From a virus, in IMG/VR virus record IMGVR_UViG_3300007276_000098, positions 1-41,897 of that record: DNA of 41,897 nucleotides, one strand, 5' to 3'. A program made the translations under genes and the position numbers. The notes under the pieces are model-generated. The model saw nothing but the letters and a program-made list of their open reading frames with translations. It did not search any database and was not told the origin of the DNA. This document shows positions 22,886 through 31,716 of this stretch, piece by piece; within the stretch, counting starts at the first letter, position 1; each line of letters begins with the position of its first letter.

Positions 22886-23759
22886 CTATAGGTCCTTCGG
22901 GATCAAAGACTTTATCCAACAGTTCGACGGGGTCAAGGTCCCGGCGGCCGCTGAGGAGCGCGAGATGCTGGAGGCTATTCGTACGCCGCCTAAGTCCGCC
23001 TCTAAGGATGACAGTTCCTGGCGGTATACGCCTAAGCAACGCAAGCTTCGTGATGAGTTCCTAGCACGTAACATGCGCCTCGTAGTCCACATGACTAAGC
23101 GGTTCTGCAAGCTAGATGATAATCGTAGCCTGGACTTTATCAGTGCCGGTGTCTCTGGTATGATGCACGCGCTAGACACGTTTGACCTCAGCCGTGACGT
23201 CAGGTTCTCCACGTACGCTGCGTGGTGGATCAGGGCCAAGATGAGTAACGAGGTGAAGTTTCACGATACGAAGCCGCGCCGATATAAGACTCAGTACACG
23301 GACTACCGTAAGGTGTTTAATCAGTACCTGAGTGAGAAGGTCTTCCCGACGGATGAGATGATCTTTGCTGACCTTAAGTGGACGGACGACAAGATCCAGA
23401 AGTTCTACGCAGACCAGGACCGTATCCGAATCTCTATTGACAGTCTCGGGGCCAACAACTGCGAGTTCAACACGGACGACAGTTCCCTGACGGTAGACGC
23501 TCCGCAGGAGGCTATCCTTGAGTCCATGCACGAACAGGAAGTATTGGCTTTACTTTCCAAAGCCATGCAGATCCTCTCGACCGATGAGCTAGCTGTCATC
23601 GAGCGTCACTTCGCCCTAGGCAAAGCCGGTAAGTCTACGTACGACCGCCTCGCCGCTGACCTAGATATGACCCGGGAGCGGGTGCGTCAGGTGGAGAATC
23701 ACGCACTCAAGAAGCTGTACCGCTTCATGACGACGCAGGCCCCGTCACTGGGCGAGTGA
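22878..23759 (+). CDS. sigma70-family RNA polymerase sigma factor, 293 aa
   Basis: Region 2 is clear: RNMRLVVHMTKRF, then SLDFISAGVSGMMHALDTFD and RFSTYAAWWIRAKM, the parts that bind the polymerase clamp and melt the -10 element. Region 4 near the C-terminus contains LAADLDMTRERVRQVENHALKKL, the helix-turn-helix that reads the -35 element. There is a reduced region 3 between them. The GTG start at 22,878 is preceded by AGGAG at 22,866-22,870. As the last gene before the convergent late block, it most likely directs host RNA polymerase to late promoters. Confidence 0.9.
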   Translation: MVDYRSFGIKDFIQQFDGVKVPAAAEEREMLEAIRTPPKSASKDDSSWRYTPKQRKLRDEFLARNMRLVVHMTKRFCKLDDNRSLDFISAGVSGMMHALDTFDLSRDVRFSTYAAWWIRAKMSNEVKFHDTKPRRYKTQYTDYRKVFNQYLSEKVFPTDEMIFADLKWTDDKIQKFYADQDRIRISIDSLGANNCEFNTDDSSLTVDAPQEAILESMHEQEVLALLSKAMQILSTDELAVIERHFALGKAGKSTYDRLAADLDMTRERVRQVENHALKKLYRFMTTQAPSLGE

Positions 23760-23767
23760 TATGAAAA

Positions 23768-23802
23768 GAGGGAGGGAGGCCACAGGTAGGCCCCTCTCCC
23801 TC
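23768..23802. terminator. Hairpin between convergent modules
   Basis: A 14-base arm (23,768-23,781) pairs with 23,789-23,802 except for two mismatches. The sequence on the low-coordinate side reads TTTTCAT on the - strand, so it fits an intrinsic terminator for the late transcript; on the + strand the following AGGTTTGG is weaker. It lies just after the sigma factor stop. Confidence 0.6.
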
Positions 23803-23822
23803 AGGTTTGGGTAGCGAAGATC

Positions 23823-23859
23823 CCCTGCTTCTTACGAAAGACGTAAGCCCAATGCAGGG
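23823..23859. other. Second hairpin between convergent modules
   Basis: CCCTGC (23,823-23,828) pairs with GCAGGG (23,854-23,859), and inside it CTTACG (23,831-23,836) pairs with CGTAAG (23,842-23,847) around AAAGA. No T-run on either side. It ends 14 bases before the stop codon of the - strand tail gene, so it may protect 3' ends or help terminate either transcript. Confidence 0.5.
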
Positions 23860-23872
23860 TATGCTCTAGTTA

Positions 23873-24610
23873 TCAGACGAACGCGGACGACTGAGTCGCC
23901 AGCTGGATCGGAGCCATGCGGTCGAATTGACCGGAGACCGATTCAGTGATGACAACGCTGTCAGCGCCGATGCCCATCTGGTGTCCCTCGATGTAGCAGT
24001 CTTCGAGGTAGGTAGCGCCATACGGCTTGTCCTGCGCAGTCTTAAGAATGATGCAGAGGCCGAAGGGTACCCGGAAGAGTTCCGAGGTCAGGTTGATGTA
24101 GAAGTCGCGGTTCTGCTCGTTGTTCGTCCCGCCGAAGCCGGGGACGTTCTTGAGGTCACCGTCCTGGAACAGCTTGTCGTACTCGGGGAGCTGGGCGACG
24201 CCCGTACCCTGAGAGTCAGCGTCCACGTTAAGCGGAGTACCGAGGTTAGCGACAAGGCGGTCAGGCGCCAGTGCGTAAAGCAGACGCATCAGCGAGGGTC
24301 CGTAGAACAGCATACGTGCAATGTTGAAGCTACCGAACATGCGGCCAGGTACGAAGTACGCGCGCTTCGAGCCAATCTCGTAGATACGCTGCAGCTGCGC
24401 GGCCTGGTTAAAGTTGATCTGCGACAGGATGCCGAGCGGGATCAGGGAGTTGGTCGAGCCCAAGAAGGACCCAGAGCCGTCGTCAGACAGCATGTCAAGG
24501 CGCGACGGGCCAGCCAGGATGAGCGACGACTCGGACGAGACAAACTCGCCGTTGGTCACTTCATTCTGAACTCGCTCACTTTGCCAGTTCCAGTTGAGGA
24601 AAGAACTCAT
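23873..24610 (-). CDS. Tail tube protein candidate, 245 aa
   Basis: I infer a tail tube protein. The gene directly follows the tail sheath, the usual order in contractile-tailed phages, and the size and mixed beta composition are suitable. A strong ribosome binding site (AAGGAGACT) lies just before the start, in keeping with the many copies of tube protein needed. No signal peptide or membrane segment is present. The residues at the end (AFV) leave no tail extension. Sequence alone does not place it in a named family, so another tail or baseplate protein remains possible. Confidence 0.55.
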   Translation of the reverse strand: MSSFLNWNWQSERVQNEVTNGEFVSSESSLILAGPSRLDMLSDDGSGSFLGSTNSLIPLGILSQINFNQAAQLQRIYEIGSKRAYFVPGRMFGSFNIARMLFYGPSLMRLLYALAPDRLVANLGTPLNVDADSQGTGVAQLPEYDKLFQDGDLKNVPGFGGTNNEQNRDFYINLTSELFRVPFGLCIILKTAQDKPYGATYLEDCYIEGHQMGIGADSVVITESVSGQFDRMAPIQLATQSSAFV

Positions 24611-24641
24611 TATCTAGTCTCCTTGTGTGGGGTACGTCGTA

Positions 24642-27600
24642 TTAAAAGAAGAGGGTGATGATACCGCGTGCGCCGGAGAAGTAAGGGGCAACCTCGTACT
24701 TCATAAGGAACGTATCTGCTGTGTCGGGGCTCTCTGTGATCTCAAGGAGCTTGATGCTCTTGAGCTGCTTTTCGTTAAGCGTCCTCGTTACGGCCGACTG
24801 AGCTACAGTCGATACCAGGTCGAAGAAGCGCTGGTCAAGAATCTCGGGGCCAAGCAGCGGAGTAAGCTGTGCCCGGAGACGACGCGTGAAGCTGTCAATC
24901 TGCGGGGTAACGCTTTCCTCAGCGGTGATAAGCTCTGAGACGTCTGTGGTCAGGGCGCGGATTGTCTGAACCGCGGAGCCTACGCCACCGGGCTGCTCCA
25001 TGTAGTAGTTGCCCGCGTCGATGATGGTGTCCTGGAATCCCGGGGCCTCGGCGAAGGAGTCAAGCACCTGGTAGATGCCCGAGCCCGCGCGCTTGGTCAG
25101 CGGCTTAGCAGCACCGAAGACGGTCCGCTTGGCGGCCTCAACAACGCACATGTAGTGGCCACCAGCATCAGCAATCTGAACGCCACCGCCGTAGAAGCCC
25201 GTAGACTGCCCGTTGCCGGAGTTGTCAGAGAACTGCATGCGTACGCGGTCAGGGAAGATGTTTCGGATACGGCGGTCAGCGATCGTGGCCGGGTAGGCTG
25301 CAACCTCTGCTCGGCGCTCTGCCAGAGACTTGGGGCGATCCTTGATCTCGTAGGCCGAAACCACCATGTTGCTGGTGCTCGTCGGGACGTTACCGTCCGG
25401 AAGGATCGTCAGGGTCGTGGTCGAACCAATGACGTCGATGTCGAGGATCCTCCCGGCGAAGTTCACTGCCTGTCCGACGTTGAACCAGGTACCCGAGAAG
25501 TCGTCACCGACAGCAACGCTGAGAGCCAGCAGGTCACGGTTGATGTAGACCGTCTGGGCGCCTTCTGCCGTGCGGCTGACCGTGGCGTTATCCGAGACCT
25601 CCCAGGAAGCCAGTACGACGTTCTGCGGGAAAGCCTTGGACTGCCAGAGAACACGCTCACGCTTGTTGTCGGCGGTCGACTGCTCGATGGTCGATGCCTG
25701 GAACAGGCCGAGGTAGGTCTCCTCCTGGGTCAGGGGAACGACGTTGTAGACGGCGTCGGTCTTAGTCGCCTCGATGGCAGCCAGCCAGCCCTCGGTCGTG
25801 TCGGCAGCGACCTGGACAACGAAGAGGTTGGCCGAGCTGTTACCGAAGTAGACCCGAGCAGCGAGGCCCAGGGGGTTGTCTACGGTGTCGTCCCCGAGGC
25901 GCGAAGCGTAGTCGTCGGAGGTAATCTCCTGCAGCCCGATCAGGTCGTCCCGTACGGCTGCGTAGCTGACGAGAACGTCGCCTGTGAGGTTTGCCCCAGA
26001 GACGGTCTTGTCAACGCTGTAGGCGATGCCTGCGGCGCTGTCACCGACCGTGACGGAAGCGAACTTAGGATCGGTGGCGGAGTTAGCCGTGACCTGCGTG
26101 TAGAGGAATCCGTTAATGCGGTCAAGCTGATCTACCTGGTTAACGGTAGTCGTAGCCTGCTTCACTTCGAGCTCCGAGTCACTGACTACGCGGCGAACCA
26201 CGAAGGTGGAGGGCTCACCTGACGCACGGATGCTGAACCCGAACTGCGTGATGACTCCGTCGACGTCGGCGGCACCAGCAGCCTTCGTAGGACGGACAGT
26301 GAAGTCCGTGGCCGTAGTACTAGTGATGTCGGCGTCAAGCTCGAACATCAAGACCCCTTGGTCGTTGAAGACCAGGTCGCCTTCCGATGCGGTAGCGCCT
26401 ACCTGTCCAGTAGAGGTGATCGTTCGGACGCCGTCGATGGCCACAGTTGCCGACGCCATGCCTCCCTCGGAGCCACGAACGGCCGTTACGAGCAGGTACT
26501 CGACGTTGTTGGCGATGTCCGTCGGCTCAAGGCCGCAGCCCGGCAGGTCGAACACGTAGTACAGGTTGCTTGCCAGGTACGACCGACGTGAGCGGAATAC
26601 CGGGCGCCAGACACCGTCGACGTCTTTAACCAGAATGTGATAGTCCGATGCCGTGCCGAGCGGAGTGACGACCTCGTCGATGGCCGGGGCGTTCTCGAAG
26701 ACGAACGTACGTACTCCGGGGATCCCGTCGGCACCCACCTGACCGAAGCTACCCGTACCGATAGCGTTTACGGCCTCTACGATGTAGTCGAACTGGACGT
26801 ATCCTCGGCCCAGGTCCGAGTCCTCGGCTGGCGTCAGGTTACCGCTGGCGAAGTCCTTAACGATCGAGAACGAGCCGTTATCAGCCGTAGTGCAGTAGAA
26901 TGCGGGGCCGGGCTCAGATTGGGTGGTCACGAAGAAGGCCGTACCTACAGCCTCACTCTCGACCTTACCGTCCGGCTCGTATACGGCGGGGGTACCTGCG
27001 CCGTAGTTGTCTACCCAACGCTTGTCTGCGTCGATGGACGTGGACCCAGTGTCCTGACCCTCGTAGCCGAAGAAGATACCACCGCTGTCGACGACTCGAC
27101 GGTGGTTGTCTACCGTGAGCATGTCGCCGCCCTTGACGCGGGTACCGTTGGGGCCGAAGCCGCCAGCGTCGATGAATGCCTGGCTGGTGGTGATTACCGA
27201 GCGAAGGTCCTCAGAGTTCTCCGGGCCCATGACCAGCTTAGCTGCCTCGGGGTCGCCCATGACCTCGGGGCCCTTGCCCTCGCGGCGAACGGTAAGCTCG
27301 GTGTCCTGTGTGACTCCGGTAACCTCGTACTCTTTGATACCGTTGACCAGCAGGGCGTCGCCTGCACGGACCTGGTCGAAGACGAAGTCAGCGGAGAGGT
27401 CGCGGAAGGTGTCGTCCTCGTCGGCGGCAGTCGGGTTAGGTGCTGTGTTGCGAACAAACGCGCCTGCAACGCCCGAGGCGATGGTGAACGTAGCGGACAG
27501 CCCGGAGGGGATGTCGAACGTGGGGGCGCCGAGCGAGCTGTCCAGGTTACCCAGGGTGACGTTGTCAGTGATCTCGGCGGTGCCGAGGGTGTTGCTGACG

Positions 27601-27848
27601 AAGAAGCGGGGCATGAGCGAGGGGTTGGCTGTGCCGTCCTCGACGATGCCTGAAACGAACCCGGGGAACTCTACGCCGGTAGCGGCCGTGCCTGCTGACC
27701 AGTCGAAGATGTCCGCTGTCGCCTGGTACTTCAGGGAGCGGTTAAGGCCGACGAGAACGACCGGGAGGGTCGTAGACTGTACGTTCGGCGAGACGGTTGT
27801 GCGCTCCTGGCGAACGGTGATTCCTGTGCGGAGGTTAGAAAGGGCCAT
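24642..27848 (-). CDS. Contractile tail sheath protein, 1068 aa
   Basis: The last 250 residues have the conserved tail-sheath form: a segment beginning FPDRVRMQF, a GVGSAVQTIRAL stretch, and a final domain with LNEKQLKSIKLLEI and an ending in beta strands (APYFSGARGIITLFF) used for inter-subunit contacts. The N-terminus (about 1-40) gives a typical strand start. The protein is much longer than common sheaths (T4 gp18 is 659 residues); the extra length is a Gly/Thr/Asp-rich, beta-rich central region likely to form domains on the tail surface. It has strong codon bias and precedes the tube candidate by 31 bases. Confidence 0.88.
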   Translation of the reverse strand: MALSNLRTGITVRQERTTVSPNVQSTTLPVVLVGLNRSLKYQATADIFDWSAGTAATGVEFPGFVSGIVEDGTANPSLMPRFFVSNTLGTAEITDNVTLGNLDSSLGAPTFDIPSGLSATFTIASGVAGAFVRNTAPNPTAADEDDTFRDLSADFVFDQVRAGDALLVNGIKEYEVTGVTQDTELTVRREGKGPEVMGDPEAAKLVMGPENSEDLRSVITTSQAFIDAGGFGPNGTRVKGGDMLTVDNHRRVVDSGGIFFGYEGQDTGSTSIDADKRWVDNYGAGTPAVYEPDGKVESEAVGTAFFVTTQSEPGPAFYCTTADNGSFSIVKDFASGNLTPAEDSDLGRGYVQFDYIVEAVNAIGTGSFGQVGADGIPGVRTFVFENAPAIDEVVTPLGTASDYHILVKDVDGVWRPVFRSRRSYLASNLYYVFDLPGCGLEPTDIANNVEYLLVTAVRGSEGGMASATVAIDGVRTITSTGQVGATASEGDLVFNDQGVLMFELDADITSTTATDFTVRPTKAAGAADVDGVITQFGFSIRASGEPSTFVVRRVVSDSELEVKQATTTVNQVDQLDRINGFLYTQVTANSATDPKFASVTVGDSAAGIAYSVDKTVSGANLTGDVLVSYAAVRDDLIGLQEITSDDYASRLGDDTVDNPLGLAARVYFGNSSANLFVVQVAADTTEGWLAAIEATKTDAVYNVVPLTQEETYLGLFQASTIEQSTADNKRERVLWQSKAFPQNVVLASWEVSDNATVSRTAEGAQTVYINRDLLALSVAVGDDFSGTWFNVGQAVNFAGRILDIDVIGSTTTLTILPDGNVPTSTSNMVVSAYEIKDRPKSLAERRAEVAAYPATIADRRIRNIFPDRVRMQFSDNSGNGQSTGFYGGGVQIADAGGHYMCVVEAAKRTVFGAAKPLTKRAGSGIYQVLDSFAEAPGFQDTIIDAGNYYMEQPGGVGSAVQTIRALTTDVSELITAEESVTPQIDSFTRRLRAQLTPLLGPEILDQRFFDLVSTVAQSAVTRTLNEKQLKSIKLLEITESPDTADTFLMKYEVAPYFSGARGIITLFF

Positions 27849-27860
27849 ATCTTGTTACCT

Positions 27861-28577
27861 TCAGTTGTTTTGAGAGTCTGTAGGGTCTGCGAAAATGCAG
27901 AGATCCCGGATGTTAACCGGGAAGGGGTCCCCGGAGATTTTACAGAAACCCTGGGTTATCTGCTCTGTAGTTAGTGTAGTGCTCTTCTGCCAGCGCAGGG
28001 CGATGGTCGCCCCCGTCTGCATTCCGATAACGAACTGCTCGACCGAGTCGCTTACCTTGTCAGCCTGGGCGGGGCCGATAGTAGAGCTTTGGATTTGATA
28101 GAGTAAGGATCCTAGCCGGATCTCACGCTCAAATGTCTTAATAGAGTAACCTACGGACCATGCGATATTCTCAGCCTCTACGTCGTTCTGGGCGTAGACG
28201 TTGATCTCGATAGGGACGGAGATAATATCGTTTTTAATTCGTTTATCTAGCCATCCGGAGCTGTTACCGATGCCCTGGCCAAAATCACCCTGGGCCATGT
28301 CCTGCCATACGGCAGCGCCTCGACCGACAACGATCTGAGGCCTACGTCCGGCTTCTTCTTGGGCGTAGCGATCTGAAATGAAAATCTTACTGGACGTGGA
28401 GATGCTCCCGTCCTCGTCACAGATGAGGCGGTACGGGTTCACGGGTGCTCCAGGGTAGCTGTTAAGGCAATCCTGGGCAAAGAACGAAGAGATGACGCCA
28501 AGGAAGATCCGCCGCGTATATAGCAGTGGGTTACCTACCCTGGCGTCACTCGCGCCGAAGTTAGTCTCACCGGCCAT
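27861..28577 (-). CDS. Hypothetical tail-completion or neck protein, 238 aa
   Basis: This is an unrecognised virion-module protein. It lies immediately upstream of the sheath gene, where tail terminator or tail completion proteins are commonly encoded. The middle (about residues 120-185) has alternating strand and helix compatible with such a fold. The start lacks a clear ribosome binding site and lies 6 bases after the preceding stop, suggesting coupling. The assignment rests on gene order. Confidence 0.5.
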   Translation of the reverse strand: MAGETNFGASDARVGNPLLYTRRIFLGVISSFFAQDCLNSYPGAPVNPYRLICDEDGSISTSSKIFISDRYAQEEAGRRPQIVVGRGAAVWQDMAQGDFGQGIGNSSGWLDKRIKNDIISVPIEINVYAQNDVEAENIAWSVGYSIKTFEREIRLGSLLYQIQSSTIGPAQADKVSDSVEQFVIGMQTGATIALRWQKSTTLTTEQITQGFCKISGDPFPVNIRDLCIFADPTDSQNN

Positions 28578-28583
28578 ACGTTA

Positions 28584-28904
28584 TCAGAAGAGCTCGGAGA
28601 CGGCTTCTTCGATCTCGTTCATGCGGCCGTTGTAGACAGCCGCGAAACCGGCCTTGAACTCGTCAGAGGCAAGGACGTCGTTAAGGTTCAGGCTGGGGGA
28701 AGCGGTCTTCTCGGCGGCCTCCACAACGGGAGCCTCCTCGACTACGGCCTCGGGAGCCTTAGGGGCCTCCTCAGCTACTTCTTCGAAGAGCTCAGCGGTG
28801 GCCTCCTCAAGCTGGGGGTCAGCGGATGCTACCTTGGCGAAGGGGTTACCCGCGTCAAGAATGCCGGCAAGCCGGTCTTGGAGTGAAAGTTCTGCGTTAG
28901 ACAT
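28584..28904 (-). CDS. Small acidic Ala/Glu-rich protein with KxA motifs, 106 aa
   Basis: The protein is low in complexity. Residues 31-65 are almost entirely Glu, Ala, Pro and Val, and are flanked by two copies of the head-protein motif (FAKVAS at residues 22-27 and AEKTAS at 64-69). Short helices occupy both ends. An AAGG site precedes the start. Acidic linkers bracketed by the motif would be released if the motif is a protease site. I do not recognise a family; it could be a chaperone-like or internal protein of the neck region. Confidence 0.6.
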   Translation of the reverse strand: MSNAELSLQDRLAGILDAGNPFAKVASADPQLEEATAELFEEVAEEAPKAPEAVVEEAPVVEAAEKTASPSLNLNDVLASDEFKAGFAAVYNGRMNEIEEAVSELF

Positions 28905-28906
28905 AT

Positions 28907-29773
28907 CTAATACCTTGTTTGATCAAAAGAGGAATAGTTAAAAGCCTCGCCGTCAGTGCTAGACACCAGACGTTGAGGTGAGTATTTGCGGATAAGCACG
29001 GGGTCCAGCTTATCAATCTCGGGGATGGGGATGTTGTGTTCAACGTCCGTGGACTGTAGGCCGTACCCTAGGGCGTCCTGTCCGATTAGCATACGGCTCT
29101 TCTCGGACGGCGTAACCGCCTGTACCTTGTAGCGGCGGCCCGCGTCGATCTCATATACCACATCCCCGGGGCGAAGTACCGGATAATTTGACATCATTAG
29201 CTCTACGATGGTCTCCTGCTCGATACGCTCCCCTACCTGGTTCTGCTTGGCCTCTACCCCAACCTGAGCCAGTGTGAGGATGGGTGAGTAATAACCAGAC
29301 AGGAATCCCGTACCGTAGCATGTGCCGCAGTCCGACACGGTGCTCTTGCGGAGGACCGCGTCCCAGCAGGAGCATCGCTGCCCTGCCGCGAGGTAGGGAT
29401 AGACGAGCACGGGAATACCGGCCAGGCGCAGGTACGTGTTCCGGTGCTTAACCAGCCCGGCTGCAATACTGTCGTTAACACCTTCGAGGCGTACGACTCC
29501 GTAGCCCTGGGTGATGCCGTCAGATACCAGATCGAGTTTGTAGTAGTAAACTGACCAGCGGTTCAGCAGGTCAACATCTTCATCAAAGAACCAGCCCTTG
29601 AGGGCCGGGACAGTGGCAATCTGCTCGAAGCCACTGTCCGGGGATGCCGACCGCCACACCTTAACCTTCGCGGCGGCCGGCTCTGCTACGCCAAACGGAA
29701 TGAATCGCCAACCAACAATCTGAGCTTTGTTGGTTTGCTTAGCAACTACGATTCCATCTAGCTTTCCTGCCAT
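28907..29773 (-). CDS. Virion protein with FnIII-like N-terminus and zinc-type cysteine cluster, 288 aa
   Basis: The first 100 residues read as a fibronectin type III-like beta sandwich (a Trp, repeated strands and a YYYKLDLV strand). The centre holds a cysteine cluster, CSCWD then SDCGTCYGTGF, resembling a DnaJ-type zinc site. The C-terminal part (about 190-288) is a small beta domain (PGDVVYEIDAGRRYKVQAV). Such combinations occur in phage neck or baseplate proteins. The start is in a 1-base overlap with the previous stop. Role within the virion cannot be fixed. Confidence 0.55.
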   Translation of the reverse strand: MAGKLDGIVVAKQTNKAQIVGWRFIPFGVAEPAAAKVKVWRSASPDSGFEQIATVPALKGWFFDEDVDLLNRWSVYYYKLDLVSDGITQGYGVVRLEGVNDSIAAGLVKHRNTYLRLAGIPVLVYPYLAAGQRCSCWDAVLRKSTVSDCGTCYGTGFLSGYYSPILTLAQVGVEAKQNQVGERIEQETIVELMMSNYPVLRPGDVVYEIDAGRRYKVQAVTPSEKSRMLIGQDALGYGLQSTDVEHNIPIPEIDKLDPVLIRKYSPQRLVSSTDGEAFNYSSFDQTRY

Positions 29774-30729
29774 CAGCGGTTACCCAACAGGCGGTCGATG
29801 CCCGCACCCATCTTGTCGGCGTTCTTCTTAGCCTTGGCCGACGCCTTGGCTCCCTCGGAGAGGGACTTACCGGCCAGCGAAACTGCGTTTCGGCGACCCT
29901 GGGTACCCGGCAGAAGCGCGTGAGCAACAGCGGACTCTGCGCCGCGGGCCGCACCGCGAACGACGCCCTTGGCCTTTGACTTGTGCATGTCTACGCGAGC
30001 GCCAAACGCCTTGTCGAGGGCCTTCGCCCTGACCTTACTTCCGGGCTTTCTCTTGGCGGCGTCCTCATGGGCGGCCATATGTCGCGCAGAGGCCCTACGC
30101 TCGTCCCTGAAATCGCTCCCGGACCCGCGGCGATAGCCTTCCGAGGCCGAATCCGAGACTCGCGAGGCGAGGCCTTTGAGCCGATCCATGCGGCTACCGC
30201 GGCCAGCGGCCTCAATGCCCTTACCCGCGGCGTAGAGCTGTGCGCGGCCCGACGGGACGGCGCCAGTCTTAACCTGACCGTCGATCTTACCGGCGGTACG
30301 GCTCTTCAGGCCCTTAGAGAATCCCGAAACGCCCCGGTCAGCGGCGTCCATGACATTGCCGACGACCTGACCTACGACGCCCTTGACCTTGCCCTTTTTG
30401 TGGTCCAGCATCTTGCCGGCCTTACGGCTCTTCATGAACGAGCCGAGGATGCCATGGCCAGCGGAACGGCGGCTTTGGTAAACCCTTCGAGCAAGAGCGC
30501 CCTTCTCTTCCCTACGTCGCTGTTTGCGGTAGGTCTGGGTCATCTTGTCCAGACCTTGAGCGGCCTGAACGCCCGTACTGACGCGCTCCCCCACGGTTGG
30601 CTTACGGGCCGGCTGCTGCTGCTGCTGGACCTGCTGGTTCTGGACCTGCTGGTTCTGTGGCATTGCCTGCATCTGCTGATAGGCCAGCTTAATGATGGCC
30701 TGGGCAGTTTCTTTGTTGTGCTCAGTCAT
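29773..30729 (-). CDS. Very basic, Gln-rich N-terminus protein, 318 aa
   Basis: After a short helix, residues about 20-45 are a glutamine tract with Asn, Val and Pro. From residue 60 to the end the protein is dominated by Lys, Arg, Ala, Gly and Ser with almost no acidic or aromatic residues, like a histone-type or ribosomal tail. I see no enzyme motif. A DNA-binding virion protein, or an internal protein ejected with the genome, is the most natural reading, but this is inference. The ribosome binding site is AAGAAG. It overlaps the glycine-zipper gene by 8 bases. Confidence 0.6.
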   Translation of the reverse strand: MTEHNKETAQAIIKLAYQQMQAMPQNQQVQNQQVQQQQQPARKPTVGERVSTGVQAAQGLDKMTQTYRKQRRREEKGALARRVYQSRRSAGHGILGSFMKSRKAGKMLDHKKGKVKGVVGQVVGNVMDAADRGVSGFSKGLKSRTAGKIDGQVKTGAVPSGRAQLYAAGKGIEAAGRGSRMDRLKGLASRVSDSASEGYRRGSGSDFRDERRASARHMAAHEDAAKRKPGSKVRAKALDKAFGARVDMHKSKAKGVVRGAARGAESAVAHALLPGTQGRRNAVSLAGKSLSEGAKASAKAKKNADKMGAGIDRLLGNR

Positions 30730-31177
30730 TGGTCTTCTTAAGGTTAAGGTGTCCCGATCCGGGTAGAAGTGTAGTTACGGCAGTAGCCATTGCCGGAGGC
30801 AGCAGCAATGCCGGGAGAGGACTGGGCAACGAAGCGTCCACTCCCTTATCTTTGAGGTAATTCTTGTTTGCTTTAGACTGGCCCAACAGCTGCCCGATGG
30901 GGAAACCGTAGCCTGCGCCAGCGATAGCGCCGACCCCAGCCAGGCCCATAGGACCGCCAAGGGCAGCTCCGAGCAGACCCAGGAGGATACCGGTCTGTAC
31001 GGCACCCTTAAGGCCCTCAGCGGCACGAGCCTGGATAAGGTCCGTATCAGCGAGCAGAGGCGACGCCTCGTTCGAAGTGAGCGATCGGGCGTGGTCCATG
31101 CGAGAGAAGTACGCCTTAGCGTCTTCCATCGCGGCGGACTTAGACCAGCTCTCGAAGATTAGTGTGGAGTTTCGCAT
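30722..31177 (-). CDS. Glycine-zipper membrane-type protein, 151 aa
   Basis: Residues about 56-97 form a long Gly/Ala/Leu segment with repeated small residues (for example LLGLLGAALGGPMG and AGVGAIAGAGYGF), able to form one or two membrane helices packed by glycine zippers. A second hydrophobic stretch rich in Pro and Leu lies near residues 115-140. The N-terminus carries one head-type motif (WSKSA, K13). In the virion module such proteins are often internal proteins that insert in the host envelope during DNA entry. That role is inference; a holin is less likely because no lysis gene is nearby. Confidence 0.55.
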   Translation of the reverse strand: MRNSTLIFESWSKSAAMEDAKAYFSRMDHARSLTSNEASPLLADTDLIQARAAEGLKGAVQTGILLGLLGAALGGPMGLAGVGAIAGAGYGFPIGQLLGQSKANKNYLKDKGVDASLPSPLPALLLPPAMATAVTTLLPGSGHLNLKKTND

Positions 31178-31713
31178 CAGTAGGTGACTACCAGGTAGCC
31201 GTCGCGCTGGTCATAGTTGCCCATGTACAGCTCAGAGTGTGTAACGCCGTAGGCCGACTCAGAGTTCTTGGCAATCTTATAGCGATCCCGGAACTCGCGG
31301 TACTGAATCTCGATGTCCTGAATGATGGGCTGTAGGTTACGCCATACGCTGTTAGGCTGGATGGTTACGTTACCAGCCGTGTAGGGCATGTCGTTACGGG
31401 CCAGCTTCATGAGTACGGACTTCATAGCCCGGGCGGCTGTCGCGTCCACAATCCACTTACGGCACCCACCCAGGGTAGGTGACTTAACCAGACTAACGGG
31501 GTTAATCGTAGCTGCCGGTGTCAGGGGCGGAGTGTAGTTCCAGTCGTCAACCATATCAACCAGGAAGCGGCCGAGCTGCATGTCCGACGTCTCCTCACCC
31601 TCGAAGATCTCATTGACCTCCGGGTAGTCTTGGATAAGACGGCGGACCTGACGGATCAGCTGCTTAGGGACGATTACTCCGTCCTCTCCCTGGTTGACAA
31701 AGTTGTCAGACAT
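31177..31713 (-). CDS. Head-tail connector (adaptor) candidate, 178 aa
   Basis: The N-terminal part reads as the helical pattern of phage head-tail adaptors: LIRQVRRLIQDYPE, an acidic loop, DMQLGRFLVDMVDDWN and then PPLTP. The C-terminal half has a further helix bundle and a short beta end. It follows the capsid genes after a gap of one gene, where connector proteins are expected. Gene order and this pattern support the call, but no residue proves it. Its start lies 3 bases after the preceding stop without its own clear binding site. Confidence 0.45.
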   Translation of the reverse strand: MSDNFVNQGEDGVIVPKQLIRQVRRLIQDYPEVNEIFEGEETSDMQLGRFLVDMVDDWNYTPPLTPAATINPVSLVKSPTLGGCRKWIVDATAARAMKSVLMKLARNDMPYTAGNVTIQPNSVWRNLQPIIQDIEIQYREFRDRYKIAKNSESAYGVTHSELYMGNYDQRDGYLVVTY

Positions 31714-31716
31714 CTA

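Noticed and set aside
24611-24650. TTAATACGAC on the - strand, similar to the start of a T7 promoter
   Set aside because: The match ends after the first bases, overlaps the sheath stop codon, and no single-subunit RNA polymerase gene is in the window.
25155-27653. Two long + strand frames (355 and 338 codons) opposite the tail sheath
   Set aside because: Low-complexity Val/Arg/Gly-rich translations, no ribosome binding sites, and fully inside a certain gene.
30722-31177. Holin
   Set aside because: The hydrophobic segment would allow it, but the gene lies among virion genes, has no endolysin nearby and carries a head-protein type motif near its N-terminus.
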